Positions 33,571-43,654 of a stretch of DNA of 64,000 nt are shown in pieces. How positions within the stretch are numbered: the stretch's first letter is position 1; every line of letters begins with the position of its first letter. Source of the stretch: Fallopia convolvulus (lineage: Eukaryota > Streptophyta > Magnoliopsida > Caryophyllales > Polygonaceae); assembly GCA_964016875.1 (NCBI GenBank), contig OZ024735.1, positions 7,425,338 through 7,489,337 of the forward strand, read 5' to 3'. The translations under genes were made by a program, and so were the position numbers. The notes beneath the pieces were generated by a model. It saw only the letters and a program-made list of their open reading frames with translations. It made no database searches and was not told where the DNA came from.

Positions 33571-34026
33571 ATAGTTCATACGAACACCATGTTAAAAAAA
33601 ACTAGAAAAGTAAAAAGATTACAGAGGCCCATGGCCTCAATCCTTGATTTCGCCAAACGGCGCCCCTTCGGGATCGACATGATCCGTTGGCTTCTTCCCG
33701 CTAGTAGAAGAGTCATCCATGCACCCTTCCTCGCAAACCTCCTTGTCACCGCTCTTTTACCCAATCTCGTCGCCAAACTTGTTCTTGGGATCGTCACAGA
33801 AAGCTCATCTCCAGGTCCCAAGTTCTCCGGCAGGTAAGCGGGTAACACAAGTTATAGTTCTTGAGCTCCTCGTCTAGGTTCCATTTAGTGTGACGACCCT
33901 CGTTGAACTATCTGATCGTCTCGACTCGAGACATCATCGAGAAGTATGCCCCGATCGCTCCATCTTCCTTGACAAGCCTCCTCTAGGCCACTTCCAACTC
34001 CTCGATCTTCTTGCATTCCGCGTTAG
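33571..34026 (-). pseudogene. Remnant of the antisense gene in E2
   Basis: On the minus strand from 34026: KKIEELEVA, RRLVKEDGAIGAYFSMMSRV, ETIR, FNEGRHTKWNLDEEL and LCYP. After a frameshift it reads ENLGPGDELSV. This parallels the last exon of the element C antisense gene (IAELEAENRTILKEAGEIRA, MMSKVETIKQF, DWDLDTEI, CYPPDQ, APGDELL). The element is truncated at 34026, so earlier exons and the 3' LTR are missing. Conservation in two diverged elements supports a real antisense gene. Confidence 0.65.
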
Positions 34027-34280
34027 CTTATGAAAATACGATTTTTTTAACTTATGTCCTTAAGAGCCTAATATTAAAAAAAATCAATAATTTTGTATTT
34101 AGATTTTTTAAAATTTTTCCTTAAATGGGTTCCTGGCCTTTAAAATAGGATTTTAGGTTCTAAATCTGGATTTTTATCCTATGCCCTAAGGACATAGGAT
34201 AGAAAAATCGATGAAAATAAGCCAAGTGCCAATTGACGTTGGCTGGCCCTGCATGTGGGTACGTACATTAATTATTCCAG

Positions 34281-34290
34281 TATATATATA
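34281..34290 (+). promoter_or_regulatory. Candidate TATA box of the MYB gene
   Basis: Tatatatata lies 76-85 bp upstream of the chosen ATG at 34366, a normal distance for a plant core promoter. It is about 255 bp from the truncated end of retroelement E2, so older transposon sequence forms the distal upstream region. Confidence 0.5.
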
Positions 34291-34365
34291 GAGAACGCAA
34301 GTGTTGGGGTTTGAGTGAGGTATCAAAAAGTCATACAATTTAGAACATTAAGTTGTATTGCAGAT

Positions 34366-37300
34366 ATGGCTCAAATGAATACAGCATCACGTCTTTCAAA
34401 AGAAGAGGTGAAGAAAGGGCCGTGGTCATGGGAGGAGGATCAAATCCTCACCAACTACATTCGCATCCATGGCACCGGCAAATGGGCTACTCTCCCTAAA
34501 AAGGCTGGTATGTACGCATGCATTAAGTGTGAGAAGTTTCAAATTTAATCTATATAATTGAAGTTCTTTTTATACCTTTTTTTAAAGTCTAAGTGATTAT
34601 TAGGACAAGAATTAAGTGTCTTTGAGTACTTAGTACACAGATTATATCATAGAAACGGAACTAACATTAATATTGCTTGCTTTTTATGATGATTGAATGG
34701 AACAGGTTTGAATCGGGTCGGAAAAAGTTGTAGGTTGCGATGGTTGAACTACTTGAGACCAGGCATAGTAAGGGGAAATATTGGCAAAGATGAGGAAGAT
34801 ATCATCATCAAATTTCAAAGCCTTGTTGGTAATAGGTCAGTTATTCTTCTCTTAATTATGTTAGTATTTCTAACGTGTGTTCACGGTCATACTTTAGTAT
34901 GCTTAGGAAATATGATACTTGCTTGTTTAGTTTTCATTTAGTTTTTTCTAGAATTTACCTATTCTATATATCTTCGGGATTATTTTAAATATTTTTTCAA
35001 ATCAAAATTACTAATGTGTTTTCATGATCACCCCATGACCCATTTGAAAAGTCCATTATGTTAAAACAAAATACAAGGCTAAGGAGGTTAAGATTAAGAT
35101 TGAGATTGGGTTTGTTAGGTGGTGTTTATTTTGAGCTTATTCAACCTTATTCAAGCTTAAGTTAAAAAAATACACTTGCTCTCGTGTGTTCGGCGTAAAG
35201 TGTTGATGAAGCTTATACTCAACCTTATGGGGCTTGATCAGAGTGCAAATTTCATCCAAAATTTGAGCTACCCCTCCCAACCTTATCCGAACTTATGGAT
35301 GCTTATTCGAATTATTTTCCTTTGATTGCCCTCGAAATTCAATTTTGAAAAATTATAAATTATGAATGTATCTTTTTTTGTAATTTTAATCCATTTTTTA
35401 TAAAATCAGTCTCGATCAGTTTTGTATACCTAAACACTTAAATATTTTTTCACAAAATTAAACTAATAATTTCAACTCCTAAGATTAACTACTAAAATCA
35501 ACATCAGCTGAATATGTATCAACATCAACCGGTGAATTAGTATTAGCACTCATCCTTAAAATCATCAATTTTTTTGTTGGTAAGAGATTAAGAGTTTTAT
35601 TTTTTTTGGTTAATGTTAAGATTTTAAGAACGAATGATTCTATCGTGACAAATTTTTAATACATAATTAAAATATTGTTTTAGATAAAATAGTTGAGATA
35701 TATTGAGAAATTTTACTTCCTGCACTTTGAAAGATATCAATTTGTTTTCAACAATAGGTATATATATATATATATATATATATATTGATAAGGTAAGGAG
35801 TTAGGAGACCCCCTAAGGGGGGCGTCCTAGAGCATCCTTTCGGATGAGAGCTTGAAGCTCTGGATGATCCAATAGAATGTCATTAGGGAAGTTGTGGCCC
35901 AGCTTAGCAATTTTATCGGCCACAGCGTTGCAATCCCTAGCAACATGGTGTATTGAGGTAACCCTGGACTCATGGATCGAAACCATAATGTCTGAGACTA
36001 GTATCTCTATTTCCCACGGGCATAATCCAATACCTTTAACCGCATTAATGACAGTGAGATTGTCTCCTTCCACTTCTATGTTTGAGATTCCTAATCTTCT
36101 AGCTTCTCGAATGCCATCTCTAAGAGCTAATGTTTCCACTTGTAGGACTGAGACTGCACCATATTTCTTTGTTCCTATACTTATTACTCGTCCATTATGG
36201 TCTCGAATTACAAAGCCCGTTGTTGCATTATTTTCATTATACTTTGATCCGTCAAAGTTTAGTTTATAGGAATTTGTTGATGGTTTCGTCCATCTTTTGA
36301 AATTTCTCTTTCTTTTAGGAGGGTTTTGTCTTACTTGCTCTAATACATCTACTTCCTCATTCCATTGTTTTGTTTGGTTCCATTGACTGATCTGATTCCT
36401 GATGTGTTGGTCTAAGTTTTGGATAAAATCGTCCGAGGTTTGCTGAAAAACGAGTTTGTTTCTTTGGTGCCAAATACACCACCAAGTAATAGCAAGTTCT
36501 TGGAATTCTATTTTCCCCAATTGATGATATAGATCGTTAAGAATTGACGCCGCAGTTTTGTCCCCCGGATCATAATTTTGTAGCATCATTTCCGTTTTAG
36601 CATTAATTTTCCGAATTGTTTTCCGGGTATGTGGACATTCAAGAAGCAGGTGTTTTGTATCCTCATATGAGCAGGAACACATTAGGCAACTGGGGGGTTG
36701 CAACATGTTTTTCTAATAATCTAGCCTTAGTTGGGAGGCCGTTATGAGATATTTTCCTTAAAAAATTCTTCACTTTCGGGTACAAATCTAGTTTCCAGAT
36801 CCAGTCGGTTGAGTATGGATTTAGTCATTGCACACCTGTGATTAACTCTATAGTCGAGGCTGTCGAAAACCAACCATTTTTGCTGGGAGCCCAGTAGAGA
36901 CGGTCTTGTATCTGATGTTTTGTTAATGGAATTGCAATGATTTGATTAACTATATTTTGAGGGAGGAGCAGGCTCAAGGCGTCATGACGCCATTCTTTTT
37001 CATTGGAGATAAACTCTTGTACTGGAGTAGATTCATTAATTGTGTTGGGATTTAGTGCATATTTTTCTAATTTATCTAGGAACAACCACCTATCTATCCA
37101 AAATTTGATAGTCCTTCCATCATCTACTTGCCATATCAACTCTGTATATAATTCTTCTCGTAGATTCATTAGTTTCGTCCATTGCCACGATGTGTTCGTC
37201 CATTGCCACGATATATAGTCCTGCTTTACTTCTATGATTTTTTAATTCATAAAAATTTAAAGGCAAATAAAACAAGTACATATAAGAACTACAAGTATTT

Positions 37301-40300
37301 TGTGTCATTATTGAAAGATCTTATGTCTGAATTGAAGTATTTTGTATTAGACTTGATTGGTTTTATGGATCAAATCTTTAATAGACTTGTTAAAATTCAA
37401 CCTGAACTAAAAACAAGACGTACACTGTCTAAAAAATTTCGCGTAGAAATCTGATCAGAAAATCAGTGGTTCATAAAAAGACTCGAATCATACTAACTCC
37501 AACATAAGAATCCATTGGGTTGACCAAAATTAGAATTACTATTTTTGAAAAAATTTAACATTTATTTTAATATAATAATATGTTTTATTATTAAAATATA
37601 TACATTATTAAATAATATTATTTAATTGAACTATTATTTTAATAATCATAAAAAGTTAGTACTCTTGATACGTTGCGTTGACACAAAACCTATAATAACA
37701 TGCCATAAGCCGATCCGATTTGACTTATAAACAGATTGACACAACCCACACTCAACTCGAACCCGACCAAACCAACCCATTTGACGCGTTTACATGTGAC
37801 TGAAATCTTCACATAGTTATTTATCTATACACCTTCATTCAATCTTCAACTATCAATCATCAATCTTCAATAAAAAAGCGTAATAGAAAGTTTCCGAAAT
37901 ATAGGGATGCACATTAAATCCATAAGGACGAGGACACATCCTAAGTTCCTAACGGGACGGAGATTCCACGACTTAGTGTGGTATAAAGGGAGACAAGGAT
38001 CAATTTCATATCCTCGATTTGAAACTGGGTGGGGACAATGGAGTAACTACCCGCTCCGAATTCCTAATATATATATATATATATCAGAAATATTTTTTTT
38101 ATTTTTTTTAATTCACCAAACACAAAATAAATGAACTTTAAATATAATTATTTTTTAATTTTAATACGTAAAGATATATCCATAAATTATAGAATGATAT
38201 TTTAATTTTATGCTATTTAAATTATATAAATGTAAATATTCTTAAAGTTTAAAATATTAACTTATTAGTTTTAAATAACTTTTAACAAATAATGCCCCAT
38301 TAATAACCACATAATTAATTGAAATTAGACGAGGATGGGGCAGGAGAATAGAGGAGATTAATAAGAGGTCGGGGTGGGGTGGGATGGATATGCATTCCAT
38401 GCCCCGCCTCCATGTGCATCCCTACTGACAAATGACCACCAATGCTCAATTTAATGTATTAATAATATAGAAAACTACTTCCACCGTACATGTACACATA
38501 TATTAAGACAAGCCCTAGTATTACTAAATTACTCCTATTAAATCCGTACCAATTACTTCTCGAGATAGGTATATGCAATTAAACCGATGGGTAGTTAAGG
38601 GTAAAATTGGAAAACTTTAGATAAAATACCTTAAAAAAAATAAAAATTTAAAAACTTAAAAACTAAATAAAAAATTAAATTTAAAAAATTTATAAAAAAT
38701 TTATAAAGATTATAAAATGTATAAAATTGTAAAATTGTAAAACTTAAAATTTTTAAAATTTCAAAAATTTTACAAAATTTCAAAATTTTAAAAATTTAGA
38801 AAAACTAAAAAAATTACAAATTTTAAAAATTAGTAAATTTAAAAGAAAAATTGAAAATTGAAAATTGAAAATTGAAAATTGAAAATTGAAAAATATATAG
38901 TAAAAAAATGAAAAAATCTTGACCATTCAATTCATAATAAATATATAAATCCAATGGTTGAGATTAGTGATCAGTCCTTACTATAAGCTTAGTCCTTCTC
39001 ACAATAGTGGTCCTCACCAGAACCATGCTCATGAATATTAAGTACAAAATCTAAAATATGTAAATAAAATCTAAAATAAATTATTTTTTTTTCCAATTTT
39101 CAATTTGTTTTTTACAAAATAACCTTTATAAATCTAAAAATATGGTAGTTAAGTTTTTATACACTACGAGTTCATTTTTATAAACTAGAAATTCATTTTT
39201 TTATGTTAGGTGTTCAATTTTTCTATATTGTATGAGTTTAATTTTATTATTTTACGAGTTCATTGTTTATTTATGATAAGTTTAATTTTTATGTGCTTTG
39301 AGTTCATTTTTCGTATTATTGGATTTTCACAAAAAAAAATTAAAAAAATATAAAAAAAATATAAAAAATCTTGACCATTCAATACATAATAAAGAATTAA
39401 ATCCAATGATTCAGATTAGTCCTAACTTTAATCCTAGTCCTTGTCACAAGGGTGGTCCTCACCGTAACCATGCTCATGAATATTAAGTACAAAATCTAAA
39501 ATATGTATATAAAATCTAAAAAAAATATTTTTTTCCAATTTTCCAATTAATTTTTTTTACGAAATAACCTTTATAAATCTTAAATATGGTAGTTCAATTT
39601 TTATATACGGGACTTTCATTTTTATAAACTAGAAGTTCTTTTTTTTATGTTAGGTGTTCAATTTTTCTATATTGTATGAGTTTAATTTTCATATTTTACG
39701 AGTTCATTTTTTTTTATGATAAGTTCAATTTTATGTGCTTTGAGTTCATTTTTCGTATAATTCGATTCTTACAAAAATAAAATAAAAAAATAAAAAATGT
39801 TGAAAAAATAAATAAAAATTTGAAAAAATCATTTAATACATAATAAAGAAGTAAATCCAATGGTTGAGATTAGTGATCACTATAAGCCTAGTCCTCACTA
39901 CAAGAATGATCCTCACTGGAACCATGTTCATGAATATTAAGTACAAAATCTAAAATATGTATACAATATACAATTGATAAAGGTACTCTAACACCTTTAA
40001 ACGAGGGTCTCTCGTTTCAAATCGGATATACTCATAAATAAGGGACGATGAGGGAAATCATGGTGTACGACATCTCTAAGCGGCAGTTCTTCGATCCTGT
40101 GGCCGGGTGGGTGGTTGGGTGAATTCATAGAAAGAATGAAATTATCCCATACAGTGTAAAAGGGATATCAAATGCTAGGAAAATAACCCAAAATAAATGT
40201 TAATCCACACAAAAGAGTTACATGTAATCGTTACAACAAGGAGTACGGTGGCAAATAAAAATCAACTATCCAAAAATACGCCCATTTTAGCAGATTTATG

Positions 40301-41955
40301 TGCTCGTCTCCAAGAAGAAGTTTGTGCACACTCTGGATATCTAGAGCAACGATCGCGCCTTCAAGCTCAACACCTTTGACTCGCTCAAGGGCGCCCGTCA
40401 CTGGTAGAAGGCGAGCCCATCACCAGAAGATCTAGTGTTGAGATTGACGATAGAGAAGGCGAAACTTGTGGAGAAAGAGCGGTGGTGTTGGAATTGGGGG
40501 TGAAGAACTAAATGAGGAAGTTGTAGATTGACGATAAATCATGAGAGATAATAAAATTTGGAGAGAGTAGCAAGATTTTAGGAATTTAGGTGTAATCTAG
40601 TGCATCACACCTTTTATAACATGTTAGACTTTTTCTTAATTAATCTTATCCATCCATTTGATTAATCAAATTTCTTATGTTGCTTCCCCTGTTTCTCCAA
40701 TGGCGGAGGTTTCTCTAGATCTTAATACTATATATATATATATCAAATGCTTTAATAAGTTAATTATGAGTTAGATTTTATCATATAATTGATACCATAT
40801 ACACTTTGTACTTGATATATTTTGATTTACAGGTGGTCCTCGATAGCTGAAATGCTTCCAGGACGTACTGATAACGAAATCAAGAACTATTGGAACACGA
40901 CCCTTTATAAGCGGTTATGCTACACAAAACAACCATCCGCTTCAACAAAGAAGAACAGATCCAAAACTCCAAAAAGGAAGCTCCATGATCGAAAATTGGT
41001 GAATAATCTCCATTGGATTCAAACTATGACCACTACATGTGACACCTTGAAGTATCCAATGGTCAATATGAATGAAGAGAGCTATGATCATCATCAAATG
41101 GTTGTTAATAATGCACCACCAACAAGGATCGGTGGCAATGATCTTAGCAGCACCATAAACATAGGTGATCCAAAAATTGCACATAATCCAGTTGAATGGT
41201 TGATGGCTGATAGTGAAGATCATGGACATTGCTCAAATTATAGTATGAACACCAATTCCACGATAGGATCGACTCTCGAACTAGAAGAGGAGCATAATCT
41301 TTTCCATTTACTCATGGAATCGGATGCAGGGAACTTCGACAATGTCTTTAGTCAAGATCAGGTTCATGTGATAAACCCTAACTTAGTTAATTGGTTTTCG
41401 AGGGTGGTTGAGGAAGATCAAGCTTTCAACATGATTGTTGCTAACCATGGTCCATGCAAAAACACACCTCTATTACCTCAGCTTGACCCTATATTAATTG
41501 ATATAGATCAAGTTCGTCTGCCAAACCCTAACTTAGTTGGTCAGTTTTCCAAGGTGGTTGAGGAATATCAAGCTTTCAGCATGAATGTTGCTAACCATGA
41601 TACATACAAAAACTCACCTCCATTACCTCATCTTGACCCTTTATTAATTGACCAAGATCAAGTTCATGTGATAAACCCTAACTTAGTCAATCGGTTTTCA
41701 AGGGTGGTTGAGGAAGATCAAGCTTTCAACATGAATGTTGCTAACCATGATCCATGCAAAAACGCACCTTCGTTACCTCAGCTTGATCCTTTATTAATTG
41801 ATAGGGGTGGAAATGATGATAATCTTTTCAAGTTTGAGGTTGACCAAGCTGCGAAGGATTATGAGATGAAGTTCGATCCAAACATAGAGAACAGTCTAAT
41901 GGCGGAGCTCGAGAAGCTTGCTTCATTTCTCGGTGTGGATGAATGGAAGATGTGA
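34366..41955 (+). CDS. R2R3-MYB transcription factor, three exons, 464 residues
   Basis: This is a nuclear DNA-binding regulator. Exons are 34366-34507, 34706-34835 (130 bp, the usual size) and 40833-41955. Introns are GT..AG, with splits at Gly48 and Arg91 as in most R2R3-MYBs. R2 has Trp20, Trp40 and Trp60. R3 has Ile73, Trp92 and Trp111, then LPGRTDNEIKNYWNT. The fold looks closest to TT2/MYB5-type proteins, but subgroup is uncertain. The conserved first Cys of RCGKSC is Val52. The bHLH-contact motif (79-98) is degenerate, with Ile80, Ser94 and Met98 replacing L, L and R. A basic patch follows R3. Residues 266-415 are three 50-residue tandem repeats. Intron 2 is about 6.0 kb and full of transposon sequence. 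I chose the first ATG downstream of the TATA box. The frame is intact throughout, which argues for a functional gene. Confidence 0.88.
35757..37218 (-). mobile_element. 5'-truncated L1-like LINE in MYB intron 2, antisense
   Basis: On the minus strand the 3' end is at the (AT)n run at 35759-35785, which may be its tail. 37169-36825 codes the end of a LINE RT region (TIKFWIDRWL, GWFSTAS). 36706-35813 codes a zf-RVT-type zinc segment (CLMCSCSYEDTKHLLLECPH) and an RNase H. The RNase H keeps catalytic positions NFDGSK (Asp), QVETLALRDG (Glu), VEGDNL (Asp) and HHVARDCNAVADKIA. The last 297 codons are open. One stop near 36720 separates the two parts. A 20-bp duplication (gttcgtccattgccacgat) marks the 5' edge. 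Confidence 0.82.
37219..37901. other. AT-rich intron sequence with a possible MITE relic
   Basis: The part 37690-37795 has cgaacccgaccaaaccaacccatttgac-like sequence. Together with gggttgacc at 37517 this resembles the shoulders of the MITE at 28156-28608 in reverse. Ends are not clear. Confidence 0.3.
37902..38424. mobile_element. hAT-like MITE, 523 bp, perfect 13-bp terminal inverted repeats
   Basis: The ends are TAGGGATGCACAT and ATGTGCATCCCTA, an exact 13-bp inverted repeat of the TAGGG type common in plant hAT-derived MITEs. G-rich shoulders flank an AT-rich centre with an (at)n run at 38068-38083. It has no coding capacity. It is a second copy of the family at 11972-12470. The 8-bp target duplication is not evident. 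Confidence 0.82.
38840..38890 (+). repeat. 7-bp simple tandem repeat (TGAAAAT)n
   Basis: About six uninterrupted copies of tgaaaat lie just before the 455-bp tandem repeat. Confidence 0.85.
38900..39990 (+). repeat. 455-bp tandem repeat, about 2.3 copies, in MYB intron 2
   Basis: Landmarks recur at about 452-458 bp. The gaccattcaatacataata-type block is at 38921, 39373 and about 39828. The catgctcatgaatattaagtac block is in each unit, and gttaggtgttcaatttttc is in the first two. Units are AT-rich and diverged by substitutions and small indels. The third unit is partial. Confidence 0.8.
41356..41805 (+). repeat. Three 150-bp coding tandem repeats in MYB exon 3
   Basis: Units start at 41356, 41506 and 41656, with an exact 150-bp period (50 codons). 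Each codes a DQV...NPNLV..FS.VVEE.QAF.M.VANH....KN.P.LP.LDP.LID module. Units 1 and 3 are more alike than either is to unit 2, for example in the HVINPNLVN and EDQAFNM blocks. The period keeps the frame open. Confidence 0.93.
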
Positions 41956-42183
41956 TGGTTATGAAGATAATCAACCTGTCAAGTATATCTGTATCGTGAT
42001 CGATATGTAATATTAAGTGTTTCTAAGGAATAATAATGCACTCAACCAAAGAAATGAAGGAATGATAAATTGTAAGCTATACATTTTATATTTTTATTTC
42101 AGTGCATTATATATATTCACACACCATAAGTCAACCCATACTTCTCAATTTAACTTTGAGAATTATAAGGGTTGAAACCAATG
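41956..42183 (+). other. MYB 3' flank
   Basis: AT-rich sequence is the likely 3' untranslated region. Ggaataataatgc (42027) is a weak polyadenylation-signal candidate. The LINE 3' tail begins at 42184. Confidence 0.4.
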
Positions 42184-42422
42184 TTTTTTTTATCAAGAGG
42201 AGAGGGCAAGGCCCTTAGGAAATATTATTGAAAAAACATAGCAGTTTACAGCAATCTAGTAGCCTCTAAAGCTAACTTACCCATGATCAAACTAGGAGGT
42301 TCAATAAAACTAACATAATCAAGAGTGCTTTGTAAAGAAATTTTTTCTAGAAGATCAGCAACACCATTAGTTGTGCGTGCCACATGCGATAACTTGAATT
42401 CCATGTTGGAATTTTGCAGGAA

Positions 42423-43621
42423 TTACATGCATTGAAGTATTAGAAAGAAATCAGGGTGAGTAGCTGGCATTTCCGAGTTTAACAAAGCAAAAAAAATGTT
42501 GGAGTTAGATTCAATTAGAACATGAGATAATCCAAGTGTGATGGCCAGTTTTATTCCATGAAGGAGCGCCCACAATTCAGCTCTCAGTGCATTGCAAGTG
42601 CCACAATGAAAAGTAAATCCATGAATAAAATTACCTTTGTAATCCCTAACGAGTCCTCCACCTCCAACCTTTCCTGGATTGCCTTTAGAAACACCATCCA
42701 CATTTAGCTTTAGCCAACCAGATGGGGGTGCTCTCCAATTCTCAGTTGAAGAATTAATCTGTCTAGTGGATCCCTTTTTGTTCAGCAACAAAAGTTCCCG
42801 GCTACACCAATAAGCATTAGTGATCGAGACAATTGTACGAGAAAGAGTTTCAATCTCATCAGTGCCATTAAAGACAATCGAATTGCGACACTTCCATGTA
42901 TACCATAGCATATTTGCAAATATAGAGGTAGACTTTTCACAATTCCTGGTGTTCGACATAACCCATTCAATCAAATCAAGCAAAAAAAAATTGAGTAGGT
43001 GGGGAGTTACCAAAGATTGCAAGCCACACCATTCGAACCTTCCTACAATCACGAAGAAGGTGTAATTCAGATTCATCCAAGTTGCAACGCGGACTCACAG
43101 GTGAAGGGGTGATGTGTCACCGGTGTTTGTTGAGGTTGCACATCAAGCAACCATTAAGAAGAAGATACACAAAATTTCGGACTCTCTGCTGCACAGGCAT
43201 ACTCCACACTTTTTTCCAGTTTACTGCAGGCGTAACAAGAGGTGGAGCTTGATTTCGTGCAATCTTCATGGCTGTCTTGGTACAGAAAATCCTGAGGGCT
43301 CAGGGAACCAAAAGACACGATCCATTGCATTTGGATCAGAACTGACAGTGAATGCAAGCATGGCTTGTAGGGTTGAAGGCGAAAGATATGGCGTAAGAGA
43401 AGGCCAGTCCCAAGCAGAACCAGTCCAAAATTCAGATACAAAAGCACTAATATAGTCCCAAGGGCGACATCAATAAGTAGCGTATCATTTATCCAAGGAT
43501 GCAACCAAAAAAGTGTTGTCATGCCATTCCCAATAGAAATACGGATGCCATTTGAAAGGATGGTCGCCCCTTGAACAACACCTTTCCACATATGAGAAGA
43601 ATGAGGCACCACAGCAAACAT
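42423..43621 (-). pseudogene. LINE zinc segment and C-terminal RNase H
   Basis: 43621-43154 is the poorly preserved zf-RVT region. 43076-42423 has YTWKCRNSIVFNG and an RNase H with LKLNVDGVSKGNPGKVGGG (Asp) and CNALRAELWALLHGI (Glu). It also has LSHVLIESNSNI, where the usual catalytic ESDS reads ESNS. The stop comes early at 42423. Confidence 0.8.
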
Positions 43622-43654
43622 GTCGATATCGAGCCAACCATGACAGTACTTGCC

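Larger units (their letters stand above)
34836..40832 (+). other. MYB intron 2, about 6.0 kb
   Basis: The donor is gtcagt at 34836 and the acceptor tttacag ends at 40832. It contains a LINE 3' fragment in antisense (35757-37218), a hAT-like MITE (37902-38424) and a 455-bp tandem repeat (38900-39990). Segments 34836-35750 and 39990-40832 are AT-rich with no recognisable feature. The equivalent intron in most R2R3-MYBs is well under 1-2 kb. Confidence 0.85.

Noticed and set aside
34315..34548. Earlier MYB start at 34315
   Set aside because: The codon there is GTG, not ATG. The first ATG after the TATA box is at 34366 and gives the usual short leader before R2.
43114..43455. 113-codon plus-strand open frame over the LINE
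   Set aside because: The minus strand here is LINE zinc-region coding sequence in the correct order with its neighbours. The plus frame is a shadow.
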